DNA of 64,000 bases from Dryocola sp031988645 (GTDB lineage: Bacteria; Pseudomonadota; Gammaproteobacteria; Enterobacterales; Enterobacteriaceae): the NCBI RefSeq assembly GCF_051307045.1, contig NZ_CP150452.1:1-64000 (forward strand). The letters run 5' to 3'. The notes beneath the pieces are model-generated. The model had not been told where the DNA came from, searched no databases, and saw only the letters and a list, made by a program, of their open reading frames with translations. Both the position numbers and the translations under genes were made by a program. Positions 36,835 to 46,291 of the stretch are shown piece by piece. Each line of letters begins with the position of its first letter. Positions within the stretch are counted from its first letter, which is position 1.

Positions 36835-38378
36835 TATGATTCCCCAAGCGGGTGCTGGTTTGGTCGCGGATAGCGGGCAAAAGCCTCCTGCTCATCCAGC
36901 GTCTGATGGTTACGGATAAAGCGCTGTGAAGCCGCCTGGTGCGGCTGGAAGTCCCACTGCGGGATGGCGCCGCGCCCCGCAATACGGGTTAAGAACAGCC
37001 GCTTACGCTGGCTGGCGCGTACCTGCTGGTTAAGGGCGCCCAGATCCCAGCGGGCAGCCACTTCGGCCGCAAAGGCCTGCACGGTATCGTGATAATCGGC
37101 CAGGCCGACGAGGTTTCGTCGCTCCATTGGATCGTTTTGCAGATGATAAAGCTGCGCCGTTTCCGTCATCGAGTGAACGTATTTCCACGGGCCGCGACGG
37201 ATCATCACCATCGGCTCAACCGCCCCTTCGGCAAGATATTCTCCGCAGGCCTCGTCCGGCCCGGCTTCGCCCTGCAGATGAGGGACCAGGCTGTGCCCGT
37301 CCAGCGGCGCGATGGGCCGGCTCAGCCGCTCCCTGCCGCCGGCAAGCTCGGTTACCGTGGGCAGTAAATCCACCAGTGAAACGCTCTGCGCCACGCGATG
37401 CGGGGTAAAACGCTTAGGATTGTGCACGATAAACGGAATGCGTACCGCCCCCTCAAAGAAGGTCATCTTGTACCACAGGCCGCGTTCACCGAGCATTTCG
37501 CCGTGATCGGCAACCACGAAGACGATGGTGTCTTCCGCAAGCCCGGTCTCTTCAAGCGTGCGGATCACCTCGCCGAAACAGTCGTCCACGTAGGCCATTG
37601 CGCCGTAGTAGGCATGGCGGGCGCGACGGACGTGTTCTTCGCTCAGCAGTCCCTCCTCAAGCTGGTACATGGCGCGCAGGCGGGCGGAGTGGGGATCGTC
37701 CTCCACGTCCTGCGCGCGGGTTTGCGGCAGGTCGATATCCGCCTCGCTGAAGCGGTCAAGGTAGCGGCGAGGAATAGCGAAAGGATCGTGCGGATGCGTT
37801 AGCGAAAGCAGCAGCAGAAAAGGCTTTTCATCCGGCTTGCGGGCCGCATCGTAAAGGCGCTGGCGCGCCATAAACAGCGCCTCGTCGTCAAAATCGAGCT
37901 GGTTGGTGCGCACGCATTCCCCGGCTTCCAGCACCGAGCTCATATTGTGGAACCAGTCCAGCCTGCGCTGCGGATGCTGCCAGTCCGGCGTCCAGCCGAA
38001 GTCCGCCGGGTAAATATCCGTGGTCAGACGTTCGTCAAAGCCATGCAGCTGGTCCGGGCCGCAGAAATGCATTTTGCCGGAAAGCCAGGTGCGGTATCCC
38101 TGTTCACGCAGGTAGTGGCAAAACGTCGGCGAGTCGGCGCGGAATTCCGCCGCGTTATCAAAAACGCCGTTATTCGATAAAAACTGCCCGGTCATCATCG
38201 CCGCACGCGAAGGCGCGCACAGGGGACTGTTGCAATAGGCGGATTCAAATACCACCCCTTCGCGCGCCAGCTTATCAATATTAGGCGTCAGGCTGACGTT
38301 ATTTCCATAGGTGCGTAATGCGCCGGCGGTGAGCTGATCCGCCATAAGAATAACGATATTCGGTTTATTTATAAGCAT
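36834..38378 (-). CDS. betC: Choline-sulfatase
   Basis: Hydrolyses choline-O-sulfate to choline and sulfate. 514 aa; formylglycine motif Cys54-Ala-Pro-Ser-Arg58 in the family segment YCNSPLCAPSRAAMMTG, metal segment VVADHGEMLGERGLWYK, and the C-terminal choline-sulfatase extension (WDFQPHQAASQRFIRN). No signal peptide, so cytoplasmic. The matching maturase is 2.8 kb away on the other strand. Confidence 0.93.
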   Translation of the reverse strand: MLINKPNIVILMADQLTAGALRTYGNNVSLTPNIDKLAREGVVFESAYCNSPLCAPSRAAMMTGQFLSNNGVFDNAAEFRADSPTFCHYLREQGYRTWLSGKMHFCGPDQLHGFDERLTTDIYPADFGWTPDWQHPQRRLDWFHNMSSVLEAGECVRTNQLDFDDEALFMARQRLYDAARKPDEKPFLLLLSLTHPHDPFAIPRRYLDRFSEADIDLPQTRAQDVEDDPHSARLRAMYQLEEGLLSEEHVRRARHAYYGAMAYVDDCFGEVIRTLEETGLAEDTIVFVVADHGEMLGERGLWYKMTFFEGAVRIPFIVHNPKRFTPHRVAQSVSLVDLLPTVTELAGGRERLSRPIAPLDGHSLVPHLQGEAGPDEACGEYLAEGAVEPMVMIRRGPWKYVHSMTETAQLYHLQNDPMERRNLVGLADYHDTVQAFAAEVAARWDLGALNQQVRASQRKRLFLTRIAGRGAIPQWDFQPHQAASQRFIRNHQTLDEQEAFARYPRPNQHPLGES

Positions 38379-38483
38379 TATTAACCCGGCATGAAATTAA
38401 ATAAGTAATTCGTGATATTTTTATCGCACGCCTTTTTTATTCTGTGAAGGGCTTAATTTATTATCATGGTATAAGGTGGATTT

Positions 38484-39417
38484 ATGGCAGGTAAATTACA
38501 GTTGCCTCCTTTGCAGGTGCTGGTGGTATTTGAGGCGGCAGCCCGTCACGGTAATTTTACCGCCGCCGGAAATGAGCTTGGGCCTTACCCAGCCGGCGGT
38601 CAGCCAACGTATTCAGATGCTGGAGAATTTACTTAACGGCCCGCTGTTTGAAAGGCGGCATCGCGGAGTGCAGCTAACCGAGTCCGGCGCCGCGCTCTAC
38701 CAGATTGTTCGCGCAAGCCTGATGGAGATCAGCGAGCAGCTTGAGCGCACCCGGCACCAGCGCAGCACCCTGCGCATCGACACGGATATGGGCTTTGCCA
38801 GCTTCTGGCTGCTGCCGCGAATGAACGCCTTACAGGCGCTAATCCCGGGGGTTGAAGTGCAGGTTTCCACCTCGCCGAACGACTACAATTTTCGCGACAG
38901 CAACGCCCACCTCGCTATCTATTTCGGCAACGGCAGCTGGCCGGGAACCCAGGCGCAAAAGCTTTTTCCGGAAGACGTAGTGCCGGTGTGCAATGCCAAA
39001 ATTATCAACGAATTAGGCGATAATTACCCGCCGTCTGCGCTGCTGAACTACCCGCTGTTAAAGCTGCCGGAAACGCGCCCGCAGCGCTGGCTGACGTGGG
39101 ACGACTGGTTTCGCTCGCAGGGCGTCGCCGGCCGCCAGCACGCGGGTTCGCGCACCTTTAACGCCTACTCTTTGGTTATCCAGGCGGCCATTGAAGGACA
39201 GGGCGTTGCGCTTGGCTGGCGGCCGCTGGTCGCCGCGCTTCTGGAGAGCGGGCAGCTTTTTGTTTGCGGGCCGGAGGCGCGCACCGAGCGGGGATATTAT
39301 TTACTCTCCTCCGGAGGAAAAACGGCATCGCTGCAGCAGGAAAAAGTCATTGCCTGGTTATTAAATGAAGCCTGGGACTTTCACCATCAGCCGCATCTAT
39401 TGCCGGAATATAAATAA
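38484..39417 (+). CDS. LysR-family regulator of the choline-sulfate genes, one +1 frameshift in this assembly
   Basis: GcvA/BetC-associated LTTR. True start MAGKLQLPPLQVLVVFEAAARHG at 38484. The frame breaks at GGGCC 38580-38584; removing one G joins GNFTAAGNELG to LTQPAVSQRIQML, completing the helix-turn-helix and giving 310 aa. The open frame from 38476 has a spurious N-terminus. Lies between betC (divergent) and choV, so it probably controls both arms. Confidence 0.88.
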
Positions 39418-39518
39418 GCTAATGCGAAATAAGCATATCGACTTTGCCGAAATTTTTAACTTCCTGGCGATATTTTAAGTTAGCGTAATACGCATTCTGG
39501 AAAATATGTGATGCCGCT

Positions 39519-40355
39519 ATGTCCCAACCCATAATTGAGCTACGTGACGTATATAAAAGTTATTCTCCGCCGGCGGGGAAAAGATTTTTCTCCCGGACAG
39601 ATAAAAAACCTGAGGTAAATGCCTTAACGAATATTAATCTGCAAATTTATCCGGGCGAAATTTTTGTCATCGTCGGCCTTTCCGGCTCGGGTAAATCGAC
39701 GCTGCTGCGCACCCTTAACTTCCTGATACCGCCGGGTAAAGGGGAGGTGCTGTTTCAGGGCCAGGCGCTCAGCGCGCTTTGCGCCGCTGACATGATAGCC
39801 CTGCGCCGGCAGCAAATCGGCATGGTATTCCAGTCCTTTGCCCTGTTTGATGAGCGGACGGTGCTCGATAACGTCGCTTTCGGCCTTGAGGTGGCGGGGA
39901 CGGGGCGTGAGGAGCGCCACCAGCGGGCGAAAGCCATGCTGGAAAAGGTGGGGCTTGGCCACGTCGCCTCGCATTATCCCCATCAGCTTTCCGGCGGCAT
40001 GCAGCAGCGCGTCGGCCTGGCCCGGGCGCTGGTTGTGAACCCCTCCGTGCTGCTGATGGATGAAGCCTTTTCCGCGCTGGACCCGATTATTCGCCGTGAA
40101 ATGCAGGCGTTGCTGCTGGCGCTGCAGGAGGAGCAGGAGCGTACCGTAGTGTTTGTCACCCACGATATGGAGGAGGCGCTGCGGCTCGGCACCCGAATTG
40201 CAATCATGGAAGAGGGAAAGCTGGTGCAGGTCGGTTCGCCGGAAAACATCATTAACGCCCCCGCCACGCCTTATGTGCGCCACTTTTTCTCCGGCGTGGA
40301 TACTTCACGCTGGCAGCTGGCGGAAACCTACGCCGAAGTCTGGAACACGCCCTGA
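39519..40355 (+). CDS. choV: Choline/betaine ABC transporter ATPase (ChoV-like)
   Basis: 278-aa quaternary-amine transporter ATPase of the ProV/OpuAA family. Walker A GLSGSGKS, signature LSGGMQQRVGLARAL, Walker B VLLMDEAFSALDP. No C-terminal CBS pair, unlike ProV. Works with ChoW and the binding protein encoded at 35887-36834. Confidence 0.88.
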   Translation: MSQPIIELRDVYKSYSPPAGKRFFSRTDKKPEVNALTNINLQIYPGEIFVIVGLSGSGKSTLLRTLNFLIPPGKGEVLFQGQALSALCAADMIALRRQQIGMVFQSFALFDERTVLDNVAFGLEVAGTGREERHQRAKAMLEKVGLGHVASHYPHQLSGGMQQRVGLARALVVNPSVLLMDEAFSALDPIIRREMQALLLALQEEQERTVVFVTHDMEEALRLGTRIAIMEEGKLVQVGSPENIINAPATPYVRHFFSGVDTSRWQLAETYAEVWNTP

Positions 40356-40367
40356 GCAGGTAAATAA

Positions 40368-41204
40368 ATGGCCTATCCCTTAGATTTTAGCCGTGAGATC
40401 GACCACGCGATTCACGCGCTGCTGGCCCACGCCGGCGGTTTTTTTGACGGCCTGGCGGCCGTTATCGATACCTTTGCCGGCGGGCTGGAAACGCTTACCG
40501 GCTGGCTGAGCCCGTGGGGGCTGGTTATCCTTGCCGTCGCGATCGGCTTCTGGCGCATCGGCAAGGGCTTTGCGCTCTTCGCGCTGCTGGCCACGCTCTA
40601 CATTATTTACAGCGGCTACAGCGAGCACGCCTCCATTACCCTTGCGCTGACGCTCTCCTCCACCTTTTTCAGCCTGCTAATCGGCATTCCGCTGGGGATC
40701 TGGAGCGCGCGGCGCGCAACCGCGGGCAGCGTGATACGCACGCTGATGGACTTTATGCAGACCATGCCTGCCTTTGTGTACCTGATCCCGGCGACCATTC
40801 TCTTCGGGCTGGGGCGGCCGCCGGGCATTTTCGCCACCATCTTATTTTCCATGCCGCCGGTGGTGCGCCTTACCGACCTCGGCATTCGCCAGGTGAACGC
40901 GGCGCGCATTGAGGCCGGCCTGGCTTTCGGCTGCACACCCCGGCAGCTGCTGTGGAAGGTGCAGCTTCCCGCCGCGCAGCCCTCCATCATGGCGGGCGTT
41001 AACCAGACCATCATGATGGCGATGTCGATGGTGATTATCGCCTCGATGGTCGGCGCCGGCGGGCTGGGCAACGACATTCTCAGCAGTATTCAGCAGCTTG
41101 ATATCGGGCTTGGGCTACAAAGCGGGATCGTGGTGGTGCTGATGGCCATTCTGCTCGACAGATTGTCCGCAAGCTTTGCCCGCCAGAGCGGGGCAAGGGC
41201 ATGA
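40368..41204 (+). CDS. choW: Choline/betaine ABC transporter permease (ChoW-like)
   Basis: 278 aa, five to six hydrophobic segments with the ProW-type segments TLMDFMQTMPAFVYLIP and VNQTIMMAMSMVIIASMVGAGGLG. Overlaps the following maturase by ATGA, which ties sulfatase activation to choline-ester uptake. Confidence 0.88.
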   Translation: MAYPLDFSREIDHAIHALLAHAGGFFDGLAAVIDTFAGGLETLTGWLSPWGLVILAVAIGFWRIGKGFALFALLATLYIIYSGYSEHASITLALTLSSTFFSLLIGIPLGIWSARRATAGSVIRTLMDFMQTMPAFVYLIPATILFGLGRPPGIFATILFSMPPVVRLTDLGIRQVNAARIEAGLAFGCTPRQLLWKVQLPAAQPSIMAGVNQTIMMAMSMVIIASMVGAGGLGNDILSSIQQLDIGLGLQSGIVVVLMAILLDRLSASFARQSGARA

Positions 41205-42439
41205 AAAAAGCTTTTCACCTGATGGCCAAGCCCGCCAGCTACCATTGCAACCTGGTCTGCGACTACTGCTTTTATCTGCCGAAAGGTGAAACCCTGTTCA
41301 GGGAGCAGCCCCAGGCCCGGCACATGTCCGATGCGGTGCTGCGGCAGTTTATTCGCCGCTACATTGAAACGTCGCCCGGCGATGAGGTGACCTTCACCTG
41401 GCAGGGCGGCGAACCCACGCTTGCCGGGCTGGATTTTTACCGCCGCGCGCTGGAGCTACAGCGGCGCTACGCCCGCGGCAAATGCATCGTAAACAATCTG
41501 CAGACCAACGGCGTCCTGCTTAACGACGAGTGGGTGCGCTTTCTGGCGGAGCACCGTTTTCTGGTCGGCGTCTCCGTCGACGGGCCGCAGCATTTGTACG
41601 ACGCCATGCGAAAGACCCATTCCGGCCGCAGCGTGTTCAGCAGCGTGACGGAAGGCGTCGCGCGCCTGCGCGAGGCGGGAGTGGAATTCAATCTGCTCGC
41701 CGTGGTGAATGAGCAAACGGCGCGCGCTCCCCTCGACGTATACCATTTTCTTACCCGTGAACTGGGTGCTAAATTCGTGCAGTTTATTCCGGCGGTTGAG
41801 GTCACGCCCGGTCGCCAGGCCGCTGCGGAGCGCTTTGGTGAGATCATCGGCCTTGAGAATAACGCTGCGGCAACGGTTACGCCGTGGTCGGTAACGGGCG
41901 AGGCCTACGGCAGCTTTTTAATCGCCGTCTTCAACGAGTGGGTGCGGCACGATGTCGGCCGGGTGTTCGTGCAGATCTTCGATAACGCCCTCGCGGCCTG
42001 GGCCGGGCAGACGCCGAGCCTGTGCGTAATGCGTCCCGCCTGCGGCGCATCGCTGGTGGTTGAGCAAAACGGGGATGTTTACAGCTGCGATCATTTTGTC
42101 TCGCCGGAGCACCGGCTCGGCAATATTCTCACCAAGCCGCCGGATGTGCTGGCGGCCAGCCGACAGCAGCGGCAGTTCAGCGAGCGTAAAACCCCGCGTT
42201 CGCCGCGCTGCCAGCAATGCGCATATCGCTTCGCCTGCCAGGGCGGCTGCCCGAAGCACCGTATCCTTTGCGAGGGTAAACACCGGCAGAATTACCTGTG
42301 CAGCGGCTATCACGCCTTTTTCAGCCACGTGTCGCCTTATATGGAATGGATGGCCCGGCAGCTTGCGCATCGTCGGCCTGCGGCGGGCATTATGCAGGTG
42401 GCGCCGTTTATCGCAGCGCAGCAGGCAACCGGCCGGTAA
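41201..42439 (+). CDS. Anaerobic sulfatase-maturating enzyme (radical SAM/SPASM), choline-sulfatase partner
   Basis: 412 aa, second maturase of this window. Radical-SAM triad CNLVCDYC at residues 16-23; WQGGEPTLAGLDFYRRALELQ is shared with YidF; SPASM cysteines CQQCAYRFACQGGC. Coupled to choW by ATGA. The likely client is choline sulfatase (Cys-type CAPSR). Confidence 0.9.
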   Translation: MKKAFHLMAKPASYHCNLVCDYCFYLPKGETLFREQPQARHMSDAVLRQFIRRYIETSPGDEVTFTWQGGEPTLAGLDFYRRALELQRRYARGKCIVNNLQTNGVLLNDEWVRFLAEHRFLVGVSVDGPQHLYDAMRKTHSGRSVFSSVTEGVARLREAGVEFNLLAVVNEQTARAPLDVYHFLTRELGAKFVQFIPAVEVTPGRQAAAERFGEIIGLENNAAATVTPWSVTGEAYGSFLIAVFNEWVRHDVGRVFVQIFDNALAAWAGQTPSLCVMRPACGASLVVEQNGDVYSCDHFVSPEHRLGNILTKPPDVLAASRQQRQFSERKTPRSPRCQQCAYRFACQGGCPKHRILCEGKHRQNYLCSGYHAFFSHVSPYMEWMARQLAHRRPAAGIMQVAPFIAAQQATGR

Positions 42440-42461
42440 ACCGGCTGAGCCGACGTTCGAT

Positions 42462-43040
42462 TTACGTAAGGTCGTGCAGGTTTTTTTCCAGCGCGGGCGT
42501 GAGCTGCATATTATCGAACTGCACCGCCAGGCCGCCGCGTTCCGGCGTGCAGCACATCACGCCAACGAAGCAGTTTTCCCGCTCGGGAGGAAAGAAGGAC
42601 AGGCGCAGCAGCGGCCATTGCTGACCGTCCATTGAGTACTGCAGCCGCAGGCTGTCTTTTTTGCGGGTAAGCCTCATCCAGAATTCTTTTGCCTCGCCGG
42701 GGAAAACGCCGGTCGCCCAGTCGGAATGGCCGAGCGTCAGCACGCTGCCGATAGCCGGCGCGTCGTCGTTAAATTCGATCCCGGCTTTTAGCCAGTGCTT
42801 TTCATCAGCCATAAACATGATGCCGGCCTGATCGTAGAGCGTGGTGAAATTCGCTCTTACGCGAACCTGAAAGGTGAAATCGCCCGCGACTTCCCGCGCA
42901 AAGATATGTCCCGAAAAGCGCTCGAAGCCGTACCAGGTCTTTTGCCAGAAATCCGTATTTTGGTCCGTGGTCACGGACAGCACGTCCTTATCCAGCGACC
43001 AGCTCTGCGGCTCATTCAGCCAGCGGTATTGCGTATCCAT
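42462..43040 (-). CDS. DUF1349 (concanavalin-like) protein
   Basis: 192 aa with the DUF1349 pattern: FWQKTWYGFERFSGHIF, FTFQVRVRANFTTLYDQAGIM and WLKAGIEFNDD. Probable beta-sandwich of the LamG/glucanase fold; no signal peptide. Convergent with the maturase gene. Function unknown. Confidence 0.8.
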   Translation of the reverse strand: MDTQYRWLNEPQSWSLDKDVLSVTTDQNTDFWQKTWYGFERFSGHIFAREVAGDFTFQVRVRANFTTLYDQAGIMFMADEKHWLKAGIEFNDDAPAIGSVLTLGHSDWATGVFPGEAKEFWMRLTRKKDSLRLQYSMDGQQWPLLRLSFFPPERENCFVGVMCCTPERGGLAVQFDNMQLTPALEKNLHDLT

Positions 43041-43048
43041 ATTTTCCC

Positions 43049-43345
43049 TCAGTTAAAAAAACCGCGGGGTACGGACTGGCCGAAGCCGTCGCCGCCGTCG
43101 GTGCTGTTATCCCGTCGTCCTCTCGCTTCGAGCCTGTTTGCGCGGAGCTGTTCGCTTATCGCCCGGCGCTGATCCTGGCTCATATACTCTTTGCTGTAAT
43201 AGGGATCGGGGTACGGCGCGCGGATAAAGGTTTCGTCCGCATGCGCGGCGCTATGGGTGCGATGCCCGTCATAGCCTGAGCTATCGGACGAGGAGCAGGC
43301 GGAAATAAGAAGCGGGAGCAGTACGACAACGTATTTATAAGCCAT
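43049..43345 (-). CDS. Small lipoprotein of unknown function
   Basis: 98 aa; the ATG at 43345 follows AGGAAG. Signal sequence MAYKYVVVLLPLLISAC with Cys17 as the lipidated residue, then a Ser/His-rich linker and a polar C-terminus with Arg-rich stretches. No family recognised. Lies 8 bp from DUF1349 on the same strand, so possibly co-transcribed. Confidence 0.75.
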   Translation of the reverse strand: MAYKYVVVLLPLLISACSSSDSSGYDGHRTHSAAHADETFIRAPYPDPYYSKEYMSQDQRRAISEQLRANRLEARGRRDNSTDGGDGFGQSVPRGFFN

Positions 43346-43496
43346 AATTCTTCCTGAAACGGCGCGCAACAACGGGCCTGAGAATCACCATTATCGCCCA
43401 TCAGCGTATTGATGCGGTGAATCACTATCTGAGAGTGCGTAGCGTATCACGAATAATTATTCGTGCTGCGCCTGCCGCTGAACGCCGGAGAGAGAC

Positions 43497-44115
43497 ATGA
43501 TTAAGCATCGTTTTTCCGCCCTGTTGCTAAGCGCGCTGCTGTTTAGCGTTGGAGCAGCCGCGGCCCCAACGGATAACGTCATTAAACCCGTGCGCGGCAC
43601 TATTGATACGGTGAATGACGAGGCGGTACAAATCACCACGCGCCAGGGTGAAAAGCTCACCTTCGGGCTGACGGATAACACGAAGGTCAACAGCGTCAGC
43701 CAGGCGAAAATGAGCGACATCAAGCCCGGCAGCTTTATCGGCACCGCCGCTGAGCAACAGGCGGACGGCACGCTAAAAGCGCTGGAGGTTCATGTTTTTG
43801 ACCCAAGCCTGCGCGGTTCCGGGGAAGGATTTAACCCCTTTGAGTCCGCCAATGGTCAGGTAAACACCATGACCAACGGTACCGTCGGCAAACTGGTGAA
43901 CAGCAACGGCCCGCACGATGACGGTGAAGTATCACGATAAAGAAAAAACGATAGTCGTGCCGGATGACGTGCCGGTGGTGCTGATTGCACCCGGCGACCG
44001 ATCGCTGTTAAAGCCCGGCGCCAAAGTGGTGCTGTTTGCGATGAAAGACGATAAAGACCAGATTGTGGCGCGCGGTATTTCAGCGGGCAAAGATGGGCTG
44101 ACGCCGCCGATGTAG
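43497..44115 (+). CDS. Periplasmic DUF5666-like repeat protein, one +1 frameshift in this assembly
   Basis: Signal peptide (LLLSALLFSVGAAAA) followed by two OB-like modules: GTIDTVNDEAVQITTRQGEKLTFGL and, after the break, GRTMTVKYHDKEKTIVVPDD. The frame is lost at GGCCC 43908-43912; removing one C gives 205 residues ending LTPPM. Function unknown; similar proteins are found beside redox or metal genes, which are not seen here. Confidence 0.75.
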
Positions 44116-44645
44116 GTGCGGAGCGCTGTCTATCTTTACGGTTTGATATATCAGCGCTTTGCTCACAGAAAAACCGCCAGCAATAAATAAGCTGTATGGC
44201 TAAAAACCATATCGAGCAATTTTTCAAATATGCTTTTTTATTATCTTTATTCGCATATTTCCCTTTTTAACTGCATAGCCTGTCAAATAGTGACGTCGTT
44301 GTATTCTGATTGGATTTTTATAATGAGATTACACTTCAACAGGATAAATAAAAGTGATAAATGTTGTAAGTCTTGAATGACAGGAGTTTTCCCGGCAACG
44401 CTGACATTTTATCTTTTTAAATGCCAGAGATTACCTTATGTCATGATTTAACAGGTTTTATCTCTGGTGAAGAGAAAATGAATTTATTCATTCAAATAAT
44501 GAATTGCTGTTTATATATTCCCAAGAAAAATATAAAGCGCCGTGGTTATATTTTAGTTTATTGATTTCCTTTTTTTCGCTATAAAAGAAATTGTATTGAG
44601 GTGAAAACTTAACCCACCAACGCGTCATAATAAAATGGAAGATAT
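44116..44645. other. AT-rich gap without a gene
   Basis: 530 bp distinctly richer in A+T than its surroundings; no convincing ORF, RNA gene or repeat seen. It precedes an amidase-like fragment and a lipoprotein, and looks like acquired DNA. Confidence 0.6.
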
Positions 44646-44804
44646 ATGAACTGGAACAGAGATGCAGCGTTACAACATTTAAGAACCCATGCGGGAGGTT
44701 TTTCGATAAGTCGTTGTGCACAATTTACACGGGAAGCAATTGAAGCGGGTGGCGTACGTCTGGAACGAAAGCGGCCATCTTTTAAAATTTACAGGATGTA
44801 CTGA
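44646..44804 (+). pseudogene. N-terminal fragment of an amidase-like (CHAP/NlpC-type) effector
   Basis: 52-residue ORF starting MNWNRDAALQHLRTHAGG, with SRCAQFTREAIEAGGVRLER at residues 22-41. A Cys-Ala-x-aromatic-x-Arg-x-Ala-Ile-Glu motif like this marks the catalytic cysteine end of peptidoglycan amidases of type VI and phage origin. The His-bearing remainder is missing. The stop overlaps the next ATG (TGATG). The match is by pattern only. Confidence 0.45.
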
Positions 44805-45292
44805 TGCGTATATTTATAGTCCTCGCGGTTTTTATTCTTTCAGCCTGTAGTCTGTCCCCGGACAGGCACGCCTCCAGCCAGACCAAAGATTTTTATACCT
44901 GGTATCTTTCACATTTCTCCGAACTTGCCGGCAATACCTTATCGCCGGAAATGCAAAGCTATGTGGCGCTGGATACGCTTAACCGCCTGGAAAAGGTCTA
45001 TAAAATTCCCGAACAGGAAATAGTAACGTCTGATTATTTCACCTATATGCAGGATTACGATCCACGGTGGATAGCCGCTCTCAAAGTTGGCGAACCGCAA
45101 GCGTTTATGGGAGGCGAGACGGTGCATGTCTGGTTAAGCACGGGGCAAGGGAGCAGTTTGCATCTAAAAACTTACCTACGCAGAGAAAATGGCTGCTGGA
45201 AAATCTACAGGGTGCGGGATGTGGCTGATAATTTTGAGCACCCGCTTTTTAATACCGATGCAATTGAAACAGCGAAAGAAAGCAGTCAGTGA
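44804..45292 (+). CDS. Lipoprotein, DUF3828-like; possible orphan immunity protein
   Basis: 162 aa with signal sequence MRIFIVLAVFILSAC (Cys15 lipidated). The mature part (SYVALDTLNRLEKVY, DYFTYMQDYDPRWI, LKTYLRRENGCWKI) resembles small periplasmic DUF3828-type proteins. It is translationally coupled to the amidase fragment, the usual effector-immunity order. An immunity role is inferred. Confidence 0.6.
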   Translation: MRIFIVLAVFILSACSLSPDRHASSQTKDFYTWYLSHFSELAGNTLSPEMQSYVALDTLNRLEKVYKIPEQEIVTSDYFTYMQDYDPRWIAALKVGEPQAFMGGETVHVWLSTGQGSSLHLKTYLRRENGCWKIYRVRDVADNFEHPLFNTDAIETAKESSQ

Positions 45293-45326
45293 TGAAGTAA
45301 CTGGCGTTTAGAGCCGGCAGTGAATC

Positions 45327-45348
45327 GCCCTCTCCTGGAGGAGAGGGC
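45327..45348. repeat. Perfect palindrome between convergent genes
   Basis: GCCCTCTCC-TGGA-GGAGAGGGC: 9-bp stem, 4-nt loop, no T-run. Lies between the lipoprotein and the SDR gene. Confidence 0.6.
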
Positions 45349-45406
45349 CAGGAAAGAGCATTACCTCAACTATCCTGAGCGGAGATGAGGGCTTATACGG
45401 AACCGC

Positions 45407-46159
45407 CTAAATAGTGATTCCACCATCAACGCTGAGAGTCGTGCCCGTGATAAACCCGGCGCCTGGCGAACACAGGTAAAGAACCGCCTCTGCAATCTCT
45501 TCGGGACGCCCGGTGCGTTTCATCGGTTGCAGGCCATTGAGAAAATCACGGCCGCTTTCTGCGGACCGCAGCTCCTCGTTCATCGGCGTGTCGATCACGC
45601 CCGGACACACCGCATTGATCCGCACTCCCTGTGAAGCAAACTCCACCGCCGCCGATTTGGTCAGCCCGATAACGGCAAACTTGCTCGCGTTGTATACAGC
45701 CGACCCCGGAAAGGCGCGGAGGCCCAGGAACGAGGCGGTATTGACGATGCCGCCGCCGCCGCTTTTCAGCATCGCAGGGATTTGATGCTTCATACAAAGC
45801 GCCGTACCACGCACGTTGACGGCCAGGATGCGGTCAATGTCATCAGCTGAGGTTTCAGTAACGGGGGCTGGCGGCAGAAAAATACCTGCATTGTTGAATG
45901 CGAAATGTAAGCCACCAAACGCCGCAACGGTTCGCGCCACCGCAAAGGCAATCTCTTCTTCCACCGAAAGATCGGCCCGTATGAAGAGACCTTTGCCGCC
46001 TGCCTGCTCGATGAGTGCGACAGTTTCTTTGCCCTCGGTTTCCCGTCGACCGACAACGGCGACGTTAGCCCCTTCCCGGGCGAAGGCAAGAGCAGTGGCC
46101 CGGCCAATACCGGAAGTACCGCCGGTAACCAGTACCGCTTTATCGGTGAACGTTTTCAT
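45407..46159 (-). CDS. Short-chain dehydrogenase/reductase
   Basis: 250-aa classical SDR: cofactor motif TGGTSGIG near residues 12-19, NNAG, catalytic Ser region NTASFLG with Tyr-x3-Lys (YNASK), and a C-terminal GTTLSVDGG. Divergent from the LysR gene across 132 bp, suggesting that regulator controls it. Substrate unknown. Confidence 0.9.
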   Translation of the reverse strand: MKTFTDKAVLVTGGTSGIGRATALAFAREGANVAVVGRRETEGKETVALIEQAGGKGLFIRADLSVEEEIAFAVARTVAAFGGLHFAFNNAGIFLPPAPVTETSADDIDRILAVNVRGTALCMKHQIPAMLKSGGGGIVNTASFLGLRAFPGSAVYNASKFAVIGLTKSAAVEFASQGVRINAVCPGVIDTPMNEELRSAESGRDFLNGLQPMKRTGRPEEIAEAVLYLCSPGAGFITGTTLSVDGGITI

Positions 46160-46291
46160 AGTGTTTAATCCTCATCAGGTGATGAATTTTCTGAAGGCCG
46201 GGGAAATGACTATAGGACGCTTTATTGATTCAGATAAGCCGTGCTATATCGCATGTATTACTGGCTTATATTCATCAATAGGATGGCCAAC

